Of a stretch of 64,000 nt of DNA, positions 56,439 through 64,000 are shown in pieces. The stretch comes from CAWCDJ01 sp963796675 (GTDB lineage: Bacteria > Acidobacteriota > Terriglobia > Bryobacterales > Bryobacteraceae). Made by a program: the position numbers and the translations under genes. Location of the stretch: the NCBI GenBank assembly GCA_963796675.1, contig CAWCMS010000005.1:692334-756333 (forward strand). The letters run 5' to 3'. Each line of letters opens with the position of its first letter. The first letter of the stretch is position 1. Under the pieces are notes generated by a model, which saw only the letters and a program-made list of their open reading frames with translations, made no database searches and was not told the origin of the DNA.

Positions 56439-57737
56439 TCAGCGGCAGCATTTCCGGTGTGTCTTCCTCAGTTTGCCGGTCCCGTTATTCAGCCACACAT
56501 CGACGCGTGGAGCGCCCCAGGCATAGGGCTTCTGCAACAAGTCCATGTCGCCGTCGCCATCCAGGTCCGCAATCCTGCCGTCGTGCCAACCCTCCCCGAC
56601 ATCCAGAACGGTAGTGCGAAAGTTGCCCATGCCGTCGCCATAGAGAATCCATGCCGTCGCGGAGGGGTTATCGAGGGCCTGCGGACCATTCTTCCATTTG
56701 CCCTGTTCGGCAGCCAGAATATCCAGGTTCCCGTCTCCGTCCACATCTCCGATATCGAGGGTGTGGCCGTGGATCATGTCGCGATCCAGGAGCGTTCGGC
56801 CTACCCATGCCTTCGGGTCGGTTGGATCGCCCTGACAATCGTAAATCTTGAGCGGACCGCTGCCGTCGCCGGGAGCAATGACGATCTGCGGATACTTGCC
56901 GCGCTTGAATCGGCCGGCGCGGATGCGTCCTCCGATCGTGCCGACCCGAATCGCCTTGAACCGGTTCTCGCCTTCGTATTTGAACCAGTAGTTTCCAGCG
57001 AGCAGATCGACGCGGCCATCGCCGTCGATGTCGTACGCGTCGAGCCCCTCGGCATACAAGGCCGCCCCCGCGACGCCTTCTCCCGCGTTGCCGGAAAAAA
57101 TTGTGGTATACGGCCACGGTTCGGTGTTCCGTGGATCTTTGGGGATTTCGGCGAGGAACAAACTCTTCGCGCCCTGGTTCCAGAAGATGAGCTGCGGTTT
57201 GCCGGTTCCCTTCAGGTCGGCGAAGATTTGGTCGTGATGCTGGTGCGCTCCGCCCGTCTTGATGAGATGCCGCTTCCATGGGACGTTGGGGTCGAAGTGC
57301 GGATACGGATTCTCCCACCACCAGAGTTTGTCGCCCTGATAGTCGTTGCCGAAGACGATATCGAGGTCGCCATCTCCATCGATATCATAAGCCGCGCCTC
57401 CCGCTTCAATGGGCAGGAACTCCTTTTCGATGACATACCGATCCCAACCTTTTGGCGTCCGGCGATACCACACGACCGCCGGCGCCACAACTCGAAAACT
57501 CAGCACGAAATCGGCATTGGGGCTGTCCCTGTCCAGACGAGCAATCAGGTCACCGGTCTGTTCGTGCGACTCTCCCGGAACCGGTAGCTCGCCCCGGGCA
57601 CTCGATAGACGCACCCAGTGAATCTCTTTCGCCTTCCCGTGAGCAACGACCGGAAAGACAAGGGCCGCCATCGGGGCCAAAAGAAACAGTCCAGCCCCGA
57701 GCGATATTTTGCTGCGTTGCGTGAGTGAGTGTTTCAT
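56439..57737 (-). CDS. Secreted FG-GAP/VCBS-type beta-propeller protein
   Basis: A 432-residue exported protein (signal about 1-34). At least four calcium-loop repeats are seen: DIDGDGDLDIVF, DIDGDGRVDLLAG, DVDGDGNLDILA and DLDGDGDMDLL, each followed by a short strand pattern, as in FG-GAP propellers of the integrin type. It probably forms a seven-bladed propeller on the outside and binds sugars or protein. Stand-alone, convergent with the small Cys-pair protein. Confidence 0.85.
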   Translation of the reverse strand: MKHSLTQRSKISLGAGLFLLAPMAALVFPVVAHGKAKEIHWVRLSSARGELPVPGESHEQTGDLIARLDRDSPNADFVLSFRVVAPAVVWYRRTPKGWDRYVIEKEFLPIEAGGAAYDIDGDGDLDIVFGNDYQGDKLWWWENPYPHFDPNVPWKRHLIKTGGAHQHHDQIFADLKGTGKPQLIFWNQGAKSLFLAEIPKDPRNTEPWPYTTIFSGNAGEGVAGAALYAEGLDAYDIDGDGRVDLLAGNYWFKYEGENRFKAIRVGTIGGRIRAGRFKRGKYPQIVIAPGDGSGPLKIYDCQGDPTDPKAWVGRTLLDRDMIHGHTLDIGDVDGDGNLDILAAEQGKWKNGPQALDNPSATAWILYGDGMGNFRTTVLDVGEGWHDGRIADLDGDGDMDLLQKPYAWGAPRVDVWLNNGTGKLRKTHRKCCR

Positions 57738-57769
57738 GAGCGCTCATGTGACCAACCCAGCCCCTCCGC

Positions 57770-58222
57770 CTACACGCGGCGCACGCGAATCTTTGCCTCT
57801 GCGAGCAGCACTTCCACCATACGGAAATGCTCGTCGTAGTAGGCGCTGGAATACTGCGTCATCCGTTCGGAGGAGACTACTACCTCGACGATGCCCGCCT
57901 GCACGATCGCCCGCGCGCAGTCCATGCATGGCATGATCTCGACGTAGATTGTGCAGCCTTCGGTCGCGGTGCCGGCGCGCGCGGCGTTGCAGATGGCATT
58001 GCGCTCGGCGTGCTCGATCCATAGGTACTTCGTCGGACGCACCAGCCGCTCGGGGACGTCGTCGCGGATTCCGCGCGGGAAGGAGTTGTAGCCGGTCGAG
58101 CGGATCTCGTGGCTCGGGCCGACGATCACGCAGCCCACATGCGTATTCGGGTCCTTGCTGCGGGTGGCCACTACTTTGCAGATGTCCACGTAATACTGGT
58201 CCCACGAAGGAATGCTGCTCAT
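57770..58222 (-). CDS. dCMP deaminase (ComEB-type)
   Basis: A 150-residue zinc-dependent cytidylate deaminase. Zinc ligands and proton shuttle are in WIEHAERNAI (His-Ala-Glu) and PCMDCARAI (two Cys). The opening SWDQYYVDICKVVATRSKDP and TGYNSFPRGIRDD are typical. It makes dUMP for thymidylate synthesis. ATG at 58222; divergent from the S9 peptidase gene, with 48 bases between starts. Confidence 0.9.
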   Translation of the reverse strand: MSSIPSWDQYYVDICKVVATRSKDPNTHVGCVIVGPSHEIRSTGYNSFPRGIRDDVPERLVRPTKYLWIEHAERNAICNAARAGTATEGCTIYVEIMPCMDCARAIVQAGIVEVVVSSERMTQYSSAYYDEHFRMVEVLLAEAKIRVRRV

Positions 58223-58257
58223 GGTTCTACCAAATGTAGCAGAGTCGCGGCAGCGTC

Positions 58258-58263
58258 TATAAT
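58258..58263 (+). promoter_or_regulatory. -10 box directly upstream of the S9 peptidase
   Basis: A perfect TATAAT, seven bases before the ATG at 58271, with no ribosome site between. Suggests a leaderless or nearly leaderless transcript. Confidence 0.45.
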
Positions 58264-58270
58264 GTGCGGC

Positions 58271-60257
58271 ATGGTATCGAAAGCTCTGGCCGCCGCGCTT
58301 CTGGCCGCCGCCTCCCTGGGCGCCGCGGTCCCAACCATCGATCAGTCTCTCAGCATGCAATCGGCTCGGGCGCCGAGATTTCGCCCGACGGCAAGCTACG
58401 TCGCCTACACCGTACAGCAGGCCAACTGGGACGAGAACGAATTCGTGCAGCAGATCTGGATCGCCGTTCCTGCCACCGGCGAGCGATACGCGCTCACCAG
58501 CGGCAAGAAAGCGAGCAGCAGCCCGCGATGGTCGCCCGATTCCCGCAGCATCGCCTTCGTGTCCGATCGCGACGGCAAGCGCCAGATCTACATCATCGCG
58601 GTGAACGGCGGGGAGGCCTTCCGGCTTACCAATGAGGAAGCCGGCGCGGGCTCGCCGGAATGGTCGCCGGACGGCCGGTCGATCGCCTATCTCGCGAGCA
58701 GCGCCGAATCGAAGGCGCGCAAGGACCGCACCGAGAAGTACGGCGAGTTCTCGATCGTGGGCGCCGATTACGACATGAAGCACCTCTGGAGCGTGGCGGT
58801 TCCCGCCGAATTTCCCGCGGATGCCAAGCAACTTCCCAAGCCGGAAGCGCTGACCTCGGGCAGCGACTTCACTGTGTCGCGGATTCGCCTGGTCGCCCGA
58901 TGGCAAGCGGATCGCCTTCAGCGCGACGCGCGATCCCGACCTGGGCTCGCAGGATACCGAGCAGATTTACCTGGTGGACCTCACCGATCGCCACGTCCGC
59001 AAACTGCTCGACGGCACGGACCGAATGGCAGCCCCAAGTGGTCGCCCGACGGAAGACAGATCGCGTACGTGACGTCTTCCGGCAGCCAGTATTTCTACTA
59101 CACCAATCGGCACATCGCCGTGATTCCGGCCGATGGCGGAAAGCCGCGCGTGTTGACGCCGCCTTCGACGAAGACGCCAACCTGATCGATTGGGGCTCCG
59201 ACGGCATCTACTTCGGCGCGCTGCAGCAGCACCTACGCGCACATCTTCCGTCTCGACCCGGCAAGCGGCGCGGTACATCGCATCAGCGGCCCCGACCATT
59301 ACCAGCATGGGAGGCGCGTCTTCACGAAAGACCATCGCACGCTTGCAGGCACCGGCGCGGCGCCCGAACCAATTCATGGAAGTCTGGTCTCGCCCCGGTC
59401 GAGGACTTTCACCCGCGTTACCTGACCGATTCATGCAGCGCAGTAGAAGGAGTTTCAACTCGCCACCCGCGAGGTGATCCAATGGAAATCCGGCGACGGC
59501 ACGGAGATCGAAGGTATCCTCATCAAGCCCGCAGACTACGATCCTTCGCCGCAAGTATCCGCTGCTGGTGGTGATCCACGGCGGGCCGACCGGCGTCGAT
59601 ACACCGTCGCGTCGGCCGACCGCTACTATCCCGTCGAGCGATTTGCGGCGAAGGGCGCGCTCGATTCTCAAGCCCAACTACCGCGGGTCGGCGGGCTACG
59701 GCGAAAAGTTCCGCTCACTCAACGTGCGGCAATCTGGGGCTGGGCGACTATGCCGACGTCATCAGCGGCGTCGACTACCTGATCGCCAAGGGGATGGTGG
59801 ATAAGGATCGCGTGGGCGTCGATGGGCTGGAGCGAAGGCGGCTACATCTCGGCGTTCATCACCTACTACAGCGACCGCTTCAAGGCGGTCTCGGTGGGCG
59901 CTGGTATTTCGGACTGGATCGACGTACTATGTCAACACCGACATCCACCCGTTCACGCGCCAGTATCTTAAGGCCACACCCTGGGAGGACCCGGAGATCT
60001 ATCGCAAGACGTCGCCCATCACGTACGTGAATCGCGCGCAAGACGCCCACGCTGATCCAGCACGGCGACCAGGACAAGCGCGTGCCGCCGCCGAATTCCT
60101 ATCGAGCTGTACCAGGCGTCTAAGGATCGCGGCGTGCCGGTCCAAGCTGATTCTCTACAAGGGCTTCGGACACCCCATCAACAAGCCGAAGCAGCAGCGC
60201 GCCGTGATGGAGCACAACTACGAGTGGTTCAGCCAGTATATCTGGGGCGAGGAATAG
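58271..60257 (+). CDS. S9 prolyl-oligopeptidase-family peptidase (frameshifted)
   Basis: A secreted peptidase (signal about 1-18). The beta-propeller gives PD40-type repeats SPRWSPDSRSIAFVSDRDGK, SPEWSPDGRSIAYL and PKWSPDGRQIAYV. The catalytic domain has the oxyanion region VVIHGGPTG, a nucleophile elbow GWSEGGY (about 59830), an Asp in HGDQDKRVPPP and a His in KGFGHPINKPKQ. About ten frame changes between 58890 and 60130 break the second half, but every piece is in order up to the stop at 60257. It likely degrades peptides in the periplasm. Start ATG 58271 follows a perfect -10 box. Confidence 0.85.
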
Positions 60258-60326
60258 ATTCACCGCCGAGACGCGGAGACGCCGAGAAGACTAAGAACAA
60301 TTCTTCTCTGCGTCTCGGCGGTGAAT
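60258..60326. repeat. Large nested inverted repeat between convergent genes
   Basis: A 17-base arm at 60258-60274 pairs perfectly with 60310-60326 (core CACCGCCGAGACGC / GCGTCTCGGCGGTG). Inside, GAGAAGA (60284-60290) pairs with TCTTCTC (60302-60308). It sits just past the S9 peptidase stop, before the RraA gene end, and can serve as a two-way terminator. Similar GAGACGC-rich palindromes are common dispersed repeats in large environmental genomes. Confidence 0.7.
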
Positions 60327-60337
60327 TCAATTTCCCA

Positions 60338-61063
60338 CTACGCCACGGCGCGCTTCGAGCGGACGCGCCTGCCGAGCGCAGCGAGGGCGTCCATCATGGC
60401 CAGCCGCACTTCGCCGAACTTCTTCATCTCGGGCGTGCCGGCCTTCAGATAATCGAGCAGGATGCTTTCGGCCTTCACGAATTCGGCCGCGGCCTCACCG
60501 ACCTCGCTCGCGATTTCAGCGGGAATCGTGGTGACCCCGTTGACGTCGCCGTGCAGCAGGTCTCCGGGATAGATGGTCACGCCGCCGATGCGCACGGCGC
60601 GGTGCAGATCCACCGTGTGGCTGTAGCCATGCGAGCAGATCGCGCCGTTACTGAAAGTCGGGAAGCCGATGCGGCGCACCTGGTCGAGGTCGCGCGCGGC
60701 GCCGCTGGTCACCAGCCCGACCGCTCCGAAGGATTGGTAGGTGGTGCACATGATTTCGCCGAAGGTGGCGGCTACGGCCGGGTCGTCGAGGTCCTGATAG
60801 ACCACTACCGGCGGCCCGGGCAGCTCGGCGAAACGCGCCACCTGCTCGTCAAGCGCGGTATAGACGTCGCCTTTTTGTAGCGGCTCGGCGCAGCGCATGG
60901 TGGCGGTGGCGGCGTAGCCCACCATGGGCGGCATCTCCGGGAAGTTCGCGCGGATGCGGCCGTCTAGATAGCCGGTGTTGCGCGCCCTCACGTCAAAGAG
61001 CTCGATGGTATTGCAGATGGTCGGGGTGTCGAATTGTGCCAGAAGCTTCAGGTCGATGGGCAT
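60338..61063 (-). CDS. RraA-family protein (aldolase/decarboxylase-like)
   Basis: A 241-residue RraA-family protein. Typical segments are FDTPTICNTIELFDVRAR, GYAATATMRCAEP, GAVGLVTSGAARDLDQVRRI (the Arg-Asp that binds metal in the class II aldolase members), and HGYSHTVDLHRAVRIGGVTI with GDLLHGDVNGVT. Members include oxaloacetate decarboxylases and 4-hydroxy-4-methyl-2-oxoglutarate aldolases as well as RNase E inhibitors; the neighbour favours an aldolase/decarboxylase. It follows the homogentisate dioxygenase gene by six bases. Confidence 0.85.
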   Translation of the reverse strand: MPIDLKLLAQFDTPTICNTIELFDVRARNTGYLDGRIRANFPEMPPMVGYAATATMRCAEPLQKGDVYTALDEQVARFAELPGPPVVVYQDLDDPAVAATFGEIMCTTYQSFGAVGLVTSGAARDLDQVRRIGFPTFSNGAICSHGYSHTVDLHRAVRIGGVTIYPGDLLHGDVNGVTTIPAEIASEVGEAAAEFVKAESILLDYLKAGTPEMKKFGEVRLAMMDALAALGRRVRSKRAVA

Positions 61064-61069
61064 GCAGCT

Positions 61070-62190
61070 CTATTTTACCGGTTCCGGCTGCTTCTCCATC
61101 CAACTGGCCCAGTATTCCTTCCACTCCACCTGCTCGCCGGCGGGCAGCACGTGGATCGGGTTCAGGCCGTCGAGCATCACCGCGTACTCGTCGGTCTGCG
61201 TCTTCTTCCCCTGGTTGGCCAGCGCCTTGGGATGCGGGCCGTGATGGATGCCGCGCGGATGCAGCGTGGCGTAGCCCGGCTTGATGTTGTCTTTGCTGAA
61301 GAAATCGCCGTCGTGGTAGAAGATGAACTCGTCGTAGTCGGTGTTGCGGTGGAAGAAAGGCACGCGCAGCGCCGCGGCGTCCTGTTCGAGCGGACGCGGC
61401 AGGAAGCTGCACACCACCGCGCCGGCGGTGACGAACGTGGTGTGGGCGCTCGGCGGCAGGTGCGCGCGATGGCTCATGATCGGGCGGATGTCGCGCATGT
61501 TGATCTTCCAGACGGTCAGGTCGCCCTTCCAGCCGACCACATCGATCGGATTGAACGGGTAGAACACTTTCGAGATTTCGTCTTCCACTTTGATGCGCAC
61601 TTCCCATTCGCGGTCGTCGTCCAGGTGGGGCGCGGGCTCGGGCGTGGTAATGACGCCGGGGTCGTAGAGCGCGTGGTGGCCGAGCAGGCCCTTATCCGGC
61701 TGTTCGAATTCGGCGCGCGATTGAATGATGAGGAAGAAATTGTCGACCGTATTCGGAATCAGGCGATAGGTGACGGCCCGGGGCACCACCAGGTAATCGC
61801 CCGGCTCGAACGGCAGCGGACCGAAATCGGTCTCGATGCGTGCCGCTTCCGCGATGCACGAAGATCAGCTCGTCGCCATCGGCATTGCGGTAATAGAACG
61901 GCATCGGCTGCGGAGCGGCGCGAAACGTAGAGCGTCACGTCCTGGTTGCCGAGGAACGCGACCGGCATGCCTTCCGGGTCGTTGCGGTCGGTGGGCGAGA
62001 GCTGGTTGAGGTCGAACAGGTGCGGCCGCAGTTTGCCTTCGAAGCGGATCCAGCCGGTGGGCGGATGCGCGTGGTAGAGGTGCGCGCTCTTGCCGTAAAA
62101 ACCTTTGCGCCCGTGCTCCTCTTCGTAAGTGCCCTCGGGAATGCCCACGTGCGCCTGCTGTGCGAATTTCCCCTTCTTGAGCGGATACAT
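61070..62190 (-). CDS. hmgA: Homogentisate 1,2-dioxygenase-like protein (frameshifted)
   Basis: An iron-dependent ring-opening dioxygenase of tyrosine catabolism. N-terminal MYPLKKGKFAQQAHVGIPEG follows GGAGGG. After two shifts the protein continues RSQPMPFYYRNADGDELIF, VPRAVTYRLIPNTVDNFFL and the iron-site region RDIRPIMSHRAHLPPSAHT and LHPRGIHHGPHPKA. One extra C near 61913 (TCCG for TCG) and one near 61853 account for the breaks. It forms a two-gene unit with RraA. The overall form is of the HmgA-like family; some relatives act on other catechols. Confidence 0.83.
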
Positions 62191-62212
62191 AAGGCCCTCC
62201 TGCTGTCAGCAT

Positions 62213-62230
62213 ACCCACTTTCCGGTGGGT
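62213..62230. promoter_or_regulatory. Palindrome in the hmgA/glycosyltransferase divergent region
   Basis: ACCCAC (62213-62218) and GTGGGT (62225-62230) are a perfect inverted repeat around TTTCCG, 23 bases upstream of the hmgA start. Position and symmetry suit a repressor site, for example for a tyrosine-pathway regulator; evidence is limited to the symmetry. Confidence 0.35.
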
Positions 62231-62273
62231 CGGAATGCGAATTCGCGTGGAAAACCGGAGATAATGCGGATCT

Positions 62274-63394
62274 ATGGTCCTGGGCCTCACGGTGTTGGCG
62301 ATCTGGGTATGCCTGGTGGCGGCGCGCGGCGGCTTCTGGACGATGCGCGAGCAGCCGGTGCGCGGCGCGGTAGCTTTGCCCGCGCCCCCGGTAGCTGCCG
62401 TCATTCCGGCGCGCAACGAGGCGGAAACCGTGGGCCGGGCGGTGAAGTCGCTCGCGGCACAGGATTACGCCGGCGAATTCCGCATCGTGCTGGTGGACGA
62501 CGCGAGCGACGATGGCACGGCGGCCATCGCCCGCGCCGCCGCGCCGCCCGACGAGGCTGACCGTGATCGCCGCCGCGCCCGCTGCCCGCGGGCTGGACCG
62601 GCAAGCTCTGGGCGGTCTCGCAGGGCGTCGCGCAAGCTGCGCGCCGCGACCGATTACCTGCTGTCACCGACGCCGACATCGTCCATCCGCCCGCGAACGT
62701 CTGCCGCAGCTGGTGGCCCGCGCCAGCCGCGGGCGGCTATGACCTGGTCTCCTACATGGCGATGCTCCGCTGCCGAGAGCCTCGCCGAGCGGGCGCTGGT
62801 CCCGGCCTTCGTCTTTTTCTTTTTCCTGCTCTATCCGCCGGCGTGGATTTCGAACCCGCGGCGCCGCACGGCGGGAGCGGCGGGCGGCTGCATGCTGGTG
62901 CGGCGCGAAGCGCTCGAGCGCATCGGCGGCATCGCCGCGCATCCGCGGCGAACTGATCGACGATTGCGCCCTGGCTCGCGAAATCAAGCGCTCCGGCGGA
63001 CGCGTGTGGCTCGGACTCAGCGCGGAAACCCGCAGCATCCGGCGCTACGAAACCTTCGGCGAGATCGGCCGCATGATTTCGCGCACGGCGTTCACGCAGT
63101 TGCGCTACTCCGCGCTGCTGCTGGCGGGTACCGTCGCCGGGCTGCTGCTGACGTACCTGGCGCCGCCCGTACTGGCGCTGCGCGGCTCGTGGTACGGCGC
63201 GGCGGCGTGGGCGCTGATGTCGATATGCTATGTGCCCGATTCTTCGCTTCTATCGCCGCTCGTGGTTCTGGGCGCCGCTGCTGCCGCTGGTCGCGCTGTT
63301 CTACTCGGCGGCCACGGTGCAATCCGCCATCGCCTACTGGCGCGGCACCGGCGGCATGTGGAAGGGCCGCGCGCAGGCCTCGCGCGCGATGTAA
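62274..63394 (+). CDS. HpnB-like hopanoid-associated glycosyltransferase (frameshifted)
   Basis: A family 2 glycosyltransferase with membrane segments, resembling the hopene-associated HpnB. An N-terminal helix (LGLTVLAIWVCLVAA) precedes the GT2 domain VAAVIPARNEAETVGRAV, VLVDDASDDGT, and later, after shifts, VTDADIVHPP, GGCMLVRREALERIGGIAA and DDCALAREIKRSGGRVWLG. C-terminal membrane helices follow, ending RGTGGMWKGRAQASRAM. At least five single-base shifts lie between 62545 and 63250. The GATAAT box at 62260 lies eight bases before the start. The HpnB label rests on layout; other GT2 roles are possible. Confidence 0.75.
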
Positions 63395-63432
63395 CCCCGG
63401 CCGGCTTGGTATCATTTCGCGAGAGAGATCCA

Positions 63433-64000
63433 ATGGTCCGCTACTTCCTGATCGTCCTTGCCGCGCTGCCGGCCCTGGCCCAGCCGCGCGCCTACACCAC
63501 TGCCGATTACGCCCACGCCGAGCGGTTCATGGCGTACGACACCAACCCTGGTCTACCGCGCGGGCGTCCGCCCCACCTGGATCGCCGGCGACGAGTTCTG
63601 GTATCGAGTGACCACGCCGGAGGGCGCCGAATTCGTGCTGGTCGATCCGGCGAACGGGACGCGACGTCCGGCGTTCGACCACGCAAAACTCGCGGCCGCG
63701 CTCTCCTCCGCCTCCGGATCGCGCTTCGACGCGCACCACCTGCCGTTCAACGAAATTCAGATTCGGCCGGCGGACAATCCATCAGCTTCAGCGCCGCCGG
63801 CAAGCAAGGCGGTGCGATACGGCGGTGACGCCTGCACCGCCACGGCAACGCTCGCGGCAACGGCGGCGGACGCGGTGGCCGCGGCGGACCCGGCGGCTTC
63901 GGCGCCAACGCCGCGCTCTCGCCCGACAAAGCCAAGCTCGCCTTCATCCGCGATTACAACCTGTGGGTCCGCGACACCGCCAGCGGCCGCGAAATGCAGC
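63433..64000 (+). CDS. S9 peptidase, DPP-IV-type N-terminal propeller (3' partial, frameshifted)
   Basis: The gene begins at ATG 63433 after GAGAGA, with a signal peptide (about 1-17). It reads YTTADYAHAERFMAYDTNP and, after shifts, VRPTWIAGDEFWYRVTTPEG, ADFDHAKLAAALS and IRPADNPSISFSAAGK. A Gly/Arg-rich run (about 63838-63905) leads to ALSPDKAKLAFIRDYNLWV, the standard opening of a DPP-IV N-terminal propeller. The catalytic domain lies beyond the right edge. The gene has at least three shifts. Secreted dipeptidyl peptidase function inferred. Confidence 0.78.

Overview
The window looks like a chromosomal segment from an acidobacterium, most likely of the Solibacter/Bryobacter type. The reasons are the high GC content, three secreted proteins of the VWFA-related acidobacterial family, an Oar-like TonB-dependent receptor with a carboxypeptidase-like N-terminal domain, a split-S1 RNase E/G, and a tmRNA tag reading ANNTQFAYAA. 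This placement is from family recall and was not computed. No tRNA, rRNA, CRISPR array, insertion sequence or prophage was seen. No stretch above 300 bases lacks a gene; the longest gap is 11997-12271.

Region by region: 1-2755 holds a secreted dockerin-bearing nuclease and a cohesin-like PEP-CTERM protein. 2823-7867 holds an aldo/keto reductase, a mini-protein with a duplicated motif, a 1073-residue DUF4157 (eCIS core domain) protein with an HNH-like C-terminus, and the tmRNA gene abutting its 3' end. 7917-9416 holds two envelope proteins. 9465-20211 (minus) is the cell-elongation block mreB-mreC-mreD-membrane glycosyltransferase-mrdA-rodA, followed by RNase E/G. 20372-24336 holds small accessory genes. 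24422-27143 is a tightly overlapped HAD phosphatase, deoxyhypusine-synthase-like and PfkB/RfaE-like kinase operon. 27159-36685 holds further VWFA proteins, a sugar-acid dehydrogenase pair, a prepilin peptidase, a NagZ-like GH3 enzyme, a receiver protein and a rhomboid protease. 36769-47030 holds a Gfo/Idh/MocA oxidoreductase, a PAP2 phosphatase, an Omp85-like barrel, two MacB-type permeases, YheT, UbiD and glucosamine-6-phosphate deaminase. 47256-52643 holds a Tat-exported esterase and a TonB-dependent receptor. 52698-64000 holds an aldo/keto reductase, otsB, fabD, an FG-GAP protein, dCMP deaminase, two S9 peptidases, RraA plus homogentisate dioxygenase, and an HpnB-like glycosyltransferase.

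Functional reading: the cell-shape operon and fabD are housekeeping. Much of the rest suits a soil heterotroph that breaks down polymers outside the cell (nuclease, GH3, esterase, TonB receptor, S9 peptidases, amino-sugar deamination, tyrosine catabolism).

Quality warning: about a dozen genes are broken by single-base indels. Most are in 9.28-15.5 kb and 53.3-64 kb, and GH3 at 32-33.8 kb has two more. Where I could decode them, most are one extra base, often duplicating a neighbour. Because they hit genes expected to be essential (mrdA, rodA, fabD), I read them as sequence errors. The affected genes are reported as single CDS spans with the shifts noted.
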